From Ectocarpus siliculosus (lineage: Eukaryota; Sar; Phaeophyceae; Ectocarpales; Ectocarpaceae), in assembly GCA_000310025.1 (NCBI GenBank), contig FN648398.1, positions 394,749-458,748 of the forward strand: 64,000 bases of DNA, read 5' to 3'. Of the stretch, positions 50,691 through 61,514 are shown piece after piece. Each line of letters starts with the position of its first letter. Position 1 is the first letter of the stretch. The translations under genes were made by a program, and so were the position numbers. A model generated the notes under the pieces. It saw only the letters and a program-made list of their open reading frames with translations, was not told the DNA's origin and did no database searches.

Positions 50691-51335
50691 CCCCCCTAGA
50701 TGCTGCGGACCCCCCTCTGTTGACCATATCTCTGCGGGAACATATCGGATTGGAATGTCCGATAACTTGAAAGAACGGCACGAACCGTGCGGACACGACG
50801 CAAAATGTTTGAGGCCAATTGGAGCTATTCGGGCGGAGGCTTGAGACGATTACTGCTTCCTGACATGCTGCGGAACCCGCTGTTCAGCATATCTCTGTAG
50901 CATTGCATATAGCTGTAGTCCATACCTACACGATTCATTTGATTTGAGGTCGATTGGAGCTCTGTGGGTGGAAATCTGCCTGGTGGAGCAAATAAGAGGT
51001 TACTCCACCGGTGGAGCAAAAGCATTGCCGATTTTTCATTCGCAGCTGGCTCCGAGTCCACCACAATCAATCGCGTTTTTTGCCGCGTCACCCGAACTGC
51101 CACAAGCCCGAAAGTCTGTGTTGTTTTTGGTCCTACCTCACCGCGACGCAAATGTGAGTAGATGGGGTCATCCTCGACAGACGTTGGAGAGAGAAAGAGA
51201 CGAAGTGATGATGTTGAAATACGCGTATCACAGATGATCTCCACTAGCTGTCAGTTTCTTGTCGGAAACGACCTTAATTTCTTCTGCTTGATTCACGAGT
51301 GAGTTTGTTTCCTGTCGGCCGGTCGTGTGTCGAAG

Positions 51336-54231
51336 CAGTCCAAGGCGAAGCAGGCCGATACAAGAAAGTCCAGCATCTCCCAAGAGGCCAACTCGTTGCG
51401 CGAGCAGCTGGACCAATGTCTCCAGAGGTTGACGGACGAGCAAAACTGTACCGCTGAGAGTTCCAGGTGGGCAAGAAATAAAAAGGCCTCAAACCGAGGA
51501 AGCACCCGAAACACGGTAATCAACAACCAAGGTATTCTCTCTGAATAGGATTCCCTGCTTGGGCCGTCGTTTGTACCGAAGAAAAAAATGACGAGCCCAA
51601 GGAATCTTACCACTCTTGACAGGGATCAAACGAGCCGTGCCTCCCCGCAAGTAAAGCATGAGCATAGGAGCCCAATTCTTACGTTCTTATGGTATTAGCT
51701 GGTCAACCAATCCCATCTTCGCGGAAAAGTTGATCCCGCAGCCGAGACTACTGTAGTTCCCGTTTCGGCTCGCGCGGTAGCATGGGGTATTTAGGGTAGA
51801 CGTCCTCGCTTCCACCCTCACTTCCTGGACCTTTCGCACAATTTGGCAATGTTTGTCGTGCCTTCCTCCTCCTCGCCATCGTGAGCTCTAAAGACAGAGT
51901 GTTTGATGACGAATCGCCATGTCTAGGATTTATCCCCTGCCTTGGTACCACTCTTTTGGTGTGAACAGGCAAGCGGAAGAGGAACGCGCGGATCTGAAAA
52001 ACGCTCTCTCCAGCGCAAACTCGCGCCTGGCAAAGATGGACGCTCTGGAAGCGGATACGAAAGCTCAGGCAGAAGAGCTGAAGGAGCTGCGGGAGGAGAG
52101 GCGTGAACGGGACGCGAGTCTGGCGGAAGGGCAGAGCCGCACACAGCACTTGGTGAGATTGGGGGGTGCGGTGTTCTTTGTGGTATCGTGCTTTTTGCAG
52201 GAATCCCGAATTTCACGCAGAACCCCGCCACGAACATACAAAACAAAAAAACTGGAATGCCGCCTGAAAACGGTCCCACGCATGATATGATTTTGGGCAT
52301 CGGTGCTATGAAAGGCCGGCGCTCTCAGGGAACTGGAATTGGAGTCTGCCGCGCTGAACTCTAGGGAGCGGGAAGCGGTTTCTCGGGCTGAGGGCCTCGA
52401 GCAAGAGCTTCACCATCTCGAGTCGAAGGTAAGGTTGCTCTGACTACTGTTACCTTCGAGAACGTTGCGCTGTTGTATCCCTGAATCTTTTCCAACAAGC
52501 TGCCAATGGGCACTCTACAGTCGTAACCGTGCACATCCCCAGAACAAACAAAACAACCCGTGTTTGCTCTCTGAATCAAAAGGGCAAGAAAACACAACAA
52601 CATTTTACCCCGGAGGTTCTCCCTGACACAAGGATTTTATTCGTGCCTGTCTTGGCTTCCTCATGGCTTCGCCACGGAAAGGTCTCCGAGCTGTCACTTC
52701 GGTGTGAGGAGCTGCAAAAGCACGTTGTGGTGCTAAAATCAGGCGAAGAGGTCCAGGGTTCTCGCCGAAAGGTAACTATCTTTGGTTTGGTTATCACAAG
52801 AATGCCGGAGAAGCATCAACACTAGGTCGGTCATGGGCCTTCCTATCATGCAAGCCGCCCACTCACTTAGAAACCCATTGTGTCTCATTCGCGACTCTCA
52901 CGGAGCACAATTTCACAGAAGCATCGTGTTTGCTTCTGACCGATATCGTTGATAACGGTCTTCGCTTTGCGTATTGACTTTTCGCCGTCTGAACGCCGGA
53001 TACCTACAGTTTGCTTCATTTCATCCCGGCGCAAGCTGCATCAGGACGACGGTGAAATGATTTATAGACCGTTGCGATGTGTAGTTTCCCTGGCTCACGT
53101 GCGAAAACCAAACGGCAGGCAGCGGAGGCGTTCGCTCTGGCGGAGAGGCAAGACCAACTCTTGGAAGACACGTCGGCTAGGCTTGGCCATCTTAAAGCCG
53201 AGTCAAAGTGAGACACACTGTGGTGCACCCAGCAGAAGACACGAAGTATTCTCGGAGGCTCTTTGTCGTTAAACATCTTTCGATCAGAAATAGATGCACA
53301 TGTCGGTGTGATTCTTTCAGCATGTTGAAAAGTCACATCTACAGCATTGATGCATGACACTTCAGCCCTTAGACCCCTTCCCTGTGTGCCACTAGCGCTC
53401 CTCTATTTGTATGTAATTCTGCAAATAGCTTTTAAGGAGGCAGAGGTTGTTCGAGACAACGTGAGAAGTAATCCCTGACGAACCGACGCAAGTTTCGATT
53501 CTAGCTAACTTTGAGCGGAGATTATCACCTCAAAAAGGGATGTGCCGTCAACGTTCAACGGTTGAGGAAAGTAACAAATGAATACGTGCCGCTCCCCACG
53601 TCGCAAAACTCCACCCGCTCGCTTGGAAGGCTCCTTCAGGAAGAGTTGGCCAAAACCAGAAAAAGTTCCGAAACCGCCAAGAATATCCTCGAACCGGTGC
53701 TCCAAGGCGCTAGGTCTCAGCTGGGACTGGAGTCGGGCGGTTCTTGTGATCGCCACCCAACAACAATGGCTGCGGCGACGCGAAAACAGCGTCGCCAGCA
53801 AGCGCACTCGTTCAACAGCGAATGCGGGAGCCAGGAAGACTTCGAGGTCGAAAACGGTGCCGGGCAAAGACAAGCCCGGTTGGATGAGGAGGGCGAAGAT
53901 GAGGTGAATGCTGTGCGAAAAGAACGGAGACTTGTGATGTACCGTATTTGGGGGCGCACGGGGGGGTCGACGAACAGTAACCTCTATTGCTTCAATTGTC
54001 ACGGGGCCGGACCTATTGTCGAAATATTGACCGCGGGGACAAACCTTCTCGTGCCATGACAATCAACGTTTGCGCGGGTAGCAGGTGGAATTGGAGGATC
54101 TGGCCAGAGAAGTTGCCGACGTTCTCTTGCATGTGCTTGTCGGGACCGAGGTTGGTCACGGAATGGGCGAAAATAAGGAACCAGAAGGGCGAAATGGAAG
54201 GACGAGGTGGACGGCAACCAGGTTTCAAGAC
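51336..54231 (+). CDS. Coiled-coil protein, exon group B
   Basis: Seven phase-consistent exons: 51336-51466, 51969-52152, 52315-52428, 52682-52771, 53119-53207, 53630-53903 and 54085-54231. Joins are AG|G (Arg) between 1 and 2, AA|G (Lys) between 5 and 6, and phase 0 elsewhere. Nearly all sequence is heptad-like: ANSLREQLDQCLQRLTDEQ, EEERADLKNALSSANSRL, QAEELKELREERRERDASL, RAEGLEQELHHLESK, LSLRCEELQKHVVVLKSG, AERQDQLLEDTSARLGHLK, LLQEELAKTRKSSETAK and VELEDLAREVADVLLHVL. Exon 6 ends in a charged, disordered stretch. The frame probably continues: 55025-55154 reads AELVQEDAQEVREELRARR up to a GTGAGG donor. Group A at 43293 ends in phase 0, so one gene with an 8-kb intron is possible. Family and function unknown. 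Confidence 0.72.
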
Positions 54232-57200
54232 GTGAGCTGAAATTTTCTCGTCAGTGCACCTCCACCGCTGTTGCCTGGTGTTGCCAGGAAAACCGTTCTT
54301 TGTATTGACCGGTCGAATTTCTGGGGAAACGTCTGCAACTGCTTCTTGTTTTGGGATCTCAAATCGGTCCCCACCACATAACAGCCGGTTGTGGTGGTGC
54401 TGCAGCCCACCGGAAGGACGATCCAAGTTTTGTTTGGTTTTCCTTTGGCAAGCGCAGTGTATCGTTGTTTCACGCGCAAAATGTTGAATAGAATCTCACG
54501 CCATGAGCGTAAAATGTAACCCCCAACATTGATCCGTTGGGTTCTATTCACTGGCACCTTGAGTACAGAATCCAAACCAAGGCTACTTCGATGGGTTCTG
54601 CCCCTTGTAGTGGCTCGACGTTGCTGCATGCACAATCTTCAGCTGTCTGCAATCTGCCACAAATATGCTCCAGGCAGGGGAACATGCTTGGGCCTCAACC
54701 CGTCGAAGATGTTCTGCCGGCAGAAACTCTCAGTCCGAAGGACCTTTACGCACCTCGAATCTCACAGCATCATCACCACGGTGGGGCATAGAGGACGCGG
54801 AAGAAGAACTCCAGTCGCGACACCATCGGCGGCGGCCGGTTGGTCAAAGAACTCCCGATCACGGGGGTACATATCGCGCCAAAGACGGGAGCGCCTGTAT
54901 CGGCGTGAATTACGACAGTGCCAGCGCTACAAACAGGGCTACGAGCATCAGCGCGGAGAATAGAGGCGGGACTGGTGGGACAAGGGCTAAGCCGTCTTGT
55001 GAGCTGAGCCCGGGGGCCGTACAGTATGACCACAGGAGCGGAGTTGGTGCAAGAAGACGCGCAAGAAGTGAGAGAGGAGTTGCGGGCGCGGAGGCAGTCG
55101 CAATGCCCGATCACAACGCCGTTCGACGTATGGAAGGCATTCGAAAAGGAGGGGGTGAGGACGGGGGAGCGACGCTGCTTCATGGGGTGAAGTCGACACG
55201 GCGTGGTCACCTTCAAGGGGGAAGGTATGCAAGTGTTCCTAACGACCTCGAGCAATGCTGTGCGATTGAATACAACAATCGACAACTCGACTTTGTGTGG
55301 TGGAGTGCGTTCTTGAGTTGAGGTTTGGCCAAAGTGGACGGTGAAAGAAGTGCTGAAAAACGCATCACAGCTCAATGAGCGTCCTTACCCAAAGACGTTG
55401 CGAGGGAACGCTCCCGTCAAGACCGTATATGTATGCTACGGCGGGTTGTTATTTGCGTGCAAGGTTCAACGCATGCTACGTGTCATCATGAACCCTTCAG
55501 CAAGAACCGCAGTTCATCACGAATGGTAACCGCCATTAACATGTTCGGGAAGATACACGAGACGACAAATCTATGCTTCTCACGTACAGGAACCACCGTA
55601 TCGCTTACGAGAGTTGGGTGAATAAAAGCCATCACACTGTTACTCCACATTACACCCTGCCGTCCAGGTGGGTGAGTTCGCCGTCGCGAAACGCAATAGA
55701 ATGTCATCGGTGCAAGGTCGTTCCTTTAGCAATACCAGTTAGTGACGGCTATTAAACCATTCAAACTAGCCATGCGGCGACGACTGGTATGCCGACGTGC
55801 CCTCCGTCTGCCCACACGCCAACGAAAACCACAACAATGTTGCATTTTTTCTTGGTAGGCCACCCACTTCTATCGCGGACAGCTGGATGAACACTTTACT
55901 TGACGGCAGCAGCCTGTCTGCTTCTGCCGAAAAGGATACGCTCTTGAGCACGGCTCTTGCTGGCAATTCAAGGCCACGTGCATGGGTCAGGGGCGGTAGG
56001 GACGACAGCCGTCAGAGGACCACATCGTTGGGCTGCCAGAGTCCGAGCACTAGAAAGATCTGCCAACGCATCCACGACGCTCAGACGGCGCTACAAACTC
56101 TTCGTAGAACTACGGACTAGTTCTTAAGCAAAGCGCGTGCAGTATGTGACCCTTCGGTTGTGTAGGGAGCAGAGGCGGGTGCCTGCTTACCCCTCTGCCT
56201 TGAGTAGCCGTTGCCGTCACAACCCAGAAAATGTTTTGATGAGATTCAAATTCGAAAACTGATTTTCCTGTCACAGTCTTGAAGGAGGAAGCAGGTGAGT
56301 ATTGGGCACGGGCAGTAGCCATCCATATCTGTAGACCCAATTGTGGGATGGAGTACCGTAGTTTTTTTTGGGATGCTTGGGGGGCCGGGCACATTGCGCG
56401 TTGTGGGACATCATGCTCCCCCCCTTAGCACGCTTCTGTGCTGTGACAATAAGAAGGAATATCCCCGGGGGAGAAACCCACTGGGGTTAGGTCAAACAAG
56501 AGAATACGCTGTGGCCTAACAACACGCTCTAGCGCGAACCGTGACTACGCGGTATCTCACCATGACGGGCCTCTCGAGAGCATCTACGAGCAATCCTATG
56601 AGCGTGAGAAGAACAAAAGTAGCTGAGGAATCTGCTACCCCTTGTCAGTATGCCGCAAAAGTGGATGCCGAGGAATGAACAGGGGAGAATAGGACAACAG
56701 GACCCTTTTGGTGATCCTATTCCGTCGGACACCTACCCTAAGAAACCGGTCGCCCCGGTGTGGTCTGTGGTTTCCCTCGCAAAACTTGGTATAATAGTGC
56801 TAATAGTGCCAGGTTGCCGGTCGTCTCTCTGCAGAGAGAAAACTCTGTAACTTGAGGGGCAAAACGAATAGAAATTCGGTTTCACAGTCTACGAAGCAAG
56901 GGGACGGCTGAACCCTACTCGCGATAACAACTAAGGCAAGCAGGTGCAAAGGTGGGGGCATTAAAAACAATTAAATACTACCGTAGTGACCTTCTCTCCT
57001 GATACATCACACATACATGTACACCGAAAGGCGTGTAGAATGGCTCCAGAATAGATGACTCCTACACACAGACACACACATTTACCATGCAAAGTATGAC
57101 GCCGATGAGGCCCATCTGCTGCCAATAGCTAGAGCCTGTCTCTGAGGGTTACGTTGGTTGGACGTGGCATTCTCGTCGCAGCGCAATAGCCTCGGGAAAA

Positions 57201-58890
57201 ATGTACATCAACACTTCGACGTCGACGTCGTCGTTGTCGGCGTCATCGCCACATGGCAAACGAGAAGCGGGCGGGACGGTCGGTTTTTCCCGTTCTCGTT
57301 CTACTATTTATGCCCACTAAATGCGGGGGGGCAATTAGTGCTATTGTCGCGGCGAGTGTTGTCACGAAGTCTATGTACACAACCAGGAGGCAAGCAAGAC
57401 ATAAACAGCACAAAATATCATGTGGTACGCCAGTTTCCTGCCGGCCGTACCATGGCATAGGAAAAATGTTCATCAGTCGCATGGAAGGTAACGGCGACCA
57501 GGTGCCCTGCCCACTAGTACGTACGTATGAAGGGAAACTCCGCCCCCCCCTCAAACAGCAAAAGCTATCCTCAGGCTAACTGTCCGGGCTACGGGGTCGT
57601 TTTCGTTTTGGGACGCGGATCCGGCCGGCCAGATCAAAGTTGTTACGGTACTCCGGCCACGTATTTTTGGGGGGAAGGTCTGTACGTGTTCCTTTTCATC
57701 TACATCCCCTCAAGTCCCTACACTGCCGAGACTGAGCATGTTGGGCAGATCGGCAGATCCCCAACCGAAAAGCGCCATCGCATGCGTCGTTCTCGCCCCC
57801 ATCAGATCATACGTAAGTTCATTGCAGGGGAGAACTCCTTCGAGGCGCCGGTATCATTCCCGAGAGGTTCTCACGCCATCTTCGCACGTGTACCAAAAAG
57901 GATTTTTTTTTCCCTTCAGTCTATACAAACCCAAATCGCGACGAAAGCACGCCTCATGCCGCTTGGCCATCGACAACGCCAAGATGGTCTACTTCTGGGA
58001 ACCCCCTGCTCGTCACGAACGTGCGGTTGGCGTCCCCTCCATCCTCCCCTGCCCCAGTCCCTCCTTGCGCTAGTTCCGCGGGGGTGGCTGAGGGAAATCC
58101 GGCAGTGGAACCACGCGCCCCTCCTCCCCCCGATGCTGAAGCCTTCTTCTTTCTCCGCACCCTGCCCCTGGCTTCCGGGGGGATTTTCTGAGAAGGGTCC
58201 GGTGGCATGGAGGCCGTCAGGCCCGGTATTGTTCCCATCACGCTCTGATGTGATAAATTTGGGACACGCGAGTTTCACGGAGGAAGATTAATTAGAAATT
58301 AGCTCGTGTAAGGAGGGGGCGAGGGTGTGGACGTCTTCCGCGGAATCACCTGGCTACACTGTTGAAAGTTGGCACGGGTCCATATCTACGACGTCTTTGC
58401 CCCCCAGTTTCTCCCCGATTCAGCAGGCGGGGTGAGAGAGGCAAGGGTTGCGTCTTGAGGACGTTTGCGTATCCTCAACGGATACATTGGTACCGTGCTA
58501 TTCGGCGTGCTCATCTTGATATTATCGGGGGAAGCAGCCCTAACTACGCACAGGTGCGAGTGGAGAGATGTAGTTTAGCTCTATGGACTCGGGTGTACAA
58601 GTACTCACAACTAAATAAATACATGGCCCACTCGCCGCCCGGGCGTCCGGTCAGAACGTCAAGTGGATTGCAGCCAAGAACATCAAGGAAGGCACATTTC
58701 AGAAAACGAACCCGCGATAGCCCATTCTGTTTTTATCTGTAATATAGGTGCCTCCATCGGCCCTTGGAGCCTTTGCCTCTCTGGTGAGTGCACCCTCGCC
58801 TTTCCTTTGAAGAAGTTGGAACGCTGACTCATTCTAACTCTTTTCGGCAACGGTAACAAAACCTCCCAATCACACAGATCTGCCTCTGAA
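54232..58890. other. Possible last coiled-coil exons, then noncoding
   Basis: Likely exon 55025-55154 and a weaker one near 54794-54860 (DAEEELQSR). From 55.3 to 58.9 kb no family is recognised. A Pro/Ser/Gly-rich minus frame at 57954-58241 and a plus frame at 57527-58291 overlap each other and have no motif. Confidence 0.4.
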
Positions 58891-60300
58891 CTATCTAGCT
58901 AGTCTGTTCACCTTCTTTATCTCCTCCGTCAACTTGAGCCCCTCCACGTTCTGCTTGGACTCGAGGACGGTCTGCACGTTCCGGTTGCGCTGAAGCAGGC
59001 GTTTGCTGTCAAGGTTCCTCTGTTTGATATGCTCCTTGCGCCGGGCGTCAATTCTCTTGAGCAGCGCCTGCAGCTCCGACTGCGCAATGGTAACGATCGA
59101 ACAGGGCCACCGGTTTTGTTTTTGCTGCAGTGGTCGGGCTACGGAAAGACGCGGACCCGGCGCGATAGGAGGTTGTTGGTGGGCCGTCCGACGAGTCTTG
59201 GGTTAACGAACACATGTTGACATTCTTCTTGTTCTTCGCCTTCTCACGAGAAGAGTAGTCCCTACCCCTTTTCCAAGAGCAAACCGATCCAAGCTCACAC
59301 TCAAGGTGAATGGCCGCCCCAAGGCTACCACCGCAACCCCTCCCCTGATGATACAGGATCAACCAGGATCAACACCGATCTGTTCACGACCGTGTACCTC
59401 TAGATCCTTCGGTTGGCGATTTGCGGTACATGTAACAATACATGCATGCTTCGTACAATCAAAGTTGTTTCGATGCGACTTTTGCGGTGAGGAGGTAGAC
59501 TAATCTGGTACCATCTTGTACCAAGAGTGGGTTCATGAACTTCAACCTTTTCCCTCGCTGAAACAGTCCCAGATTGTCCCTTGGGCTAAGAAGCTCTGCT
59601 GAGCGGTGGACCCTACACTATGTAATTGTATACCTCTGAAGTACAATGAGACCTGCTCGACGGTGGTGGTGACGAAACTAGAAGTTGAGCCTCGAGCCGA
59701 AATTGACGTTTTGGACGTTCCTTTTCTCCGGGCGCCAACTGTACCTGCTGCTGGCCACGAAAAGCCGCTTCTTTCCTCGCCAGAAACAGGCCCCAGTTTT
59801 CGGTCGTCGCGTTTCGTTCAGATTCCTCCAGTTGGTCCGCTATTTTTTTCACCTGTTGGTGTGTCAAGTGGGAGCTGCATTGTTGACGAACGTGGCGTTC
59901 AAGTCTAGTCTAGTCTTTACTCTTGCCCAGTGAGCCATGATCCATGCGCCACGTACTCTCATGCGCCATGTGTACTCGCCTTCTGTGCCTCCGCGTAGTT
60001 CTTCTGGCGTGCCAATATATGTTGTCTGCGTCTCCACTCGAGCAGTTCCTGTCGTGTGATGTGTACATACAGCAGCGGCGGGAAGGTTGGAATGTCAGCA
60101 ATGCTCGCCCTGAATTTTCCATCCACTAACTGTTCGAATGTTTCCACACCATTCAAGGGAGCCAAAAGCTGAGGTTGACCTCCTCTAGAACGTAGGGGTG
60201 TGCCAACAGCGACCGGCGACCGACACACCGGCTGACTGACCGGTTCGTTGCTGTATGAGTTGTACTGTATAAGCATCTCCGTAGAGGGGCTGCACTTCAT
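58891..60300 (-). CDS. Coiled-coil protein, C-terminal part, three exons
   Basis: Minus-strand exons: 60300 (or further up)-59980, 59852-59745 and 59079-58891, all phase 0, stop TAG at 58893-58891. Key segments: ADIPTFPPLLYVHITRQELL, EWRRRQHILARQKNYAEAQK, then KKIADQLEESERNATTENWG, then SELQALLKRIDARRKEHIKQ and EGLKLTEEIKKVNRLAR. The whole C-terminal half is a charged helical coil with conserved-looking texture, but I cannot name the family. The first intron (59853-59979, 127 bp) requires a GC donor (AAG|GCGAGT), which the seamless protein reading supports. ATG 60300 is the most conservative start; the frame is open further up without an ATG. The product from there is about 205 aa. It is divergent from the U1 gene at 60.6 kb. 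Confidence 0.68.
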
Positions 60301-60548
60301 CTTCGAACATCTACGGAGGAGGTGCTGGTGTGTACCAGCTACTGCTGCTGATGATGTAGAGTTTGGGTACCGAGATCCGCCACACCCGAAGGCTGACCTA
60401 CTGCTGTAGTCCACCTTAAGTGCATTGCACCCAAGTATCCCCAAAGAGGAACGTGTCCTTGATGGATGACTTGATGATTATTCGATCAACACTCACCCCA
60501 TCCACGATGCACGAAAGAAACAGGCAAAAAAACAGCGATTTTTTCATG

Positions 60549-60596
60549 TTGGCGCAGACCAAAGTGGTGAGTTTAGGACGGTTGACTATATATAAA
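60549..60596 (+). promoter_or_regulatory. U1 copy 2 promoter: upstream element plus TATA box
   Basis: TTGGCGCAGACCAAA (60549-60563) at -74 to -60 and TATATATAAA (60587-60596) at -36 to -27, the same positions as in U1 copy 1. Confidence 0.87.
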
Positions 60597-60622
60597 GAAC
60601 ACCGACGCTGTAAGCAACGAGT

Positions 60623-60794
60623 ATACTTACCTGGCGGGGGCTTGCCAGTGGTCAAGATGACTGGTGACCCCAGGGGGAGCAGGCTCTTGCACTGGGCTAG
60701 ACCCTGGAGTGCTGTAATCCCTGGAGAATATTCCTTCGGGGGTATCTCTACCGCATAATTTTTTTCCGGGGAGGTGTTCGCTTGCGACCCTCCC
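60623..60794 (+). ncRNA. U1 spliceosomal snRNA, copy 2
   Basis: Starts ATACTTACCTGGCGGGGGC; Sm site AATTTTTTT at 60757-60765; 3' hairpin GGGAGG/CCTCCC ending at 60794. Identical by eye to copy 1 over 172 nt. Upstream of the shared promoter (about -76) and downstream of the A/C-rich tract the two copies diverge, so the duplicated or homogenised unit is little more than promoter plus gene. Confidence 0.96.
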
Positions 60795-61167
60795 ACCAAC
60801 ACAAAACACAACACAACACAAACAACGAATGTACAACCAACACAACCAAACACTACTATTTACTGTAGCTGCCAACCAGAACGCCCACGCGCACAAGTGA
60901 TTGATAAACACAATCACTTACGACATGTGATGTACAATGTACAATGTTGGATGTACTCACAGCATCAACAGATTATTGCGAGCAAGAATTTCCCGAGCAG
61001 ATGGAGCGGGGAGTTTGGGGGGTCAATGGTTGCTATGGATTAGATTTGGTGGTACCAACTTTATCACATATTGCAGGTTTGAGGGTATGGGTGTCTACAA
61101 CGGAATTTGTGTGCGTGGCTTGTGGTTCCTCACTTCCTTTTTCTGTGTATAATCAAGTCCTTTTTCC

Positions 61168-61358
61168 GGCTCTCACGCCAACCCCGGCTTCCACGCCCAT
61201 ACTCCGGCTATCACGCCAACCCGGCTTCCACGCCTTCAGGACTCCCACGTCCCTACATATACCTTTACATCAGGGCCACCACGCCACCCGGCTTCCACGC
61301 CACAACTATATTATACACGAGCTTCCACGCTCCACCACGTAGAAGGGCTTTCACGCCC
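61168..61358. repeat. Degenerate GGCTTCCACGCC tandem motif
   Basis: About eight copies of a GGCTTCCACGCC-like 12-mer are spread over 190 bp just upstream of the Copia gag. This may be part of the 5' LTR or leader of that element, but LTR ends and a primer-binding site could not be located. Confidence 0.6.
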
Positions 61359-61514
61359 GCGGATAGTTTCTACATTTTGACCGTTGGCAGTACCCAGCTG
61401 CTGGCACCTTTTGTTTCCCACTACGGGACCCCGCGCCGAGGCACCCACGCACAAAGCTACTCAACACGCTAGCGTTTCGATCAAGAGAGTGGCCGCTGTG
61501 TCTACGCGCGCAAG

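Larger units (their letters stand above)
46731..51030. mobile_element. Mutator-like inverted-repeat element, 4.3 kb, with nested insertions
   Basis: Both ends start CGGCAAT..GC and GCTCCACCG on opposite strands, and ATTTTTCAT (9 bp) flanks the whole directly at 46722-46730 and 51031-51039. Long arms continue inward as inverted copies: AATTGGCCTCAAAC and CGTCGTGTCCGC, then ATATGTTCCCGCAGA, GTCAACAGAGG and CCGCAGCATCTAGG, then about 220 bp ending near AGATAAGCTTA. Arms are interrupted by a 328-bp insertion on the left (46809-47136) and a SINE-like insertion on the right (49473-50690). The right arm also has a diverged duplication of a subterminal unit. Long inverted repeats with 9-bp duplications are characteristic of Mutator-like elements; no transposase is visible, so it is non-autonomous. 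The middle is tandem repeats (listed separately). Confidence 0.8.

Noticed and set aside
57527-58291. 254-aa plus frame and overlapping minus frames
   Set aside because: No motif on either strand and no consistent splice sites; left unassigned.
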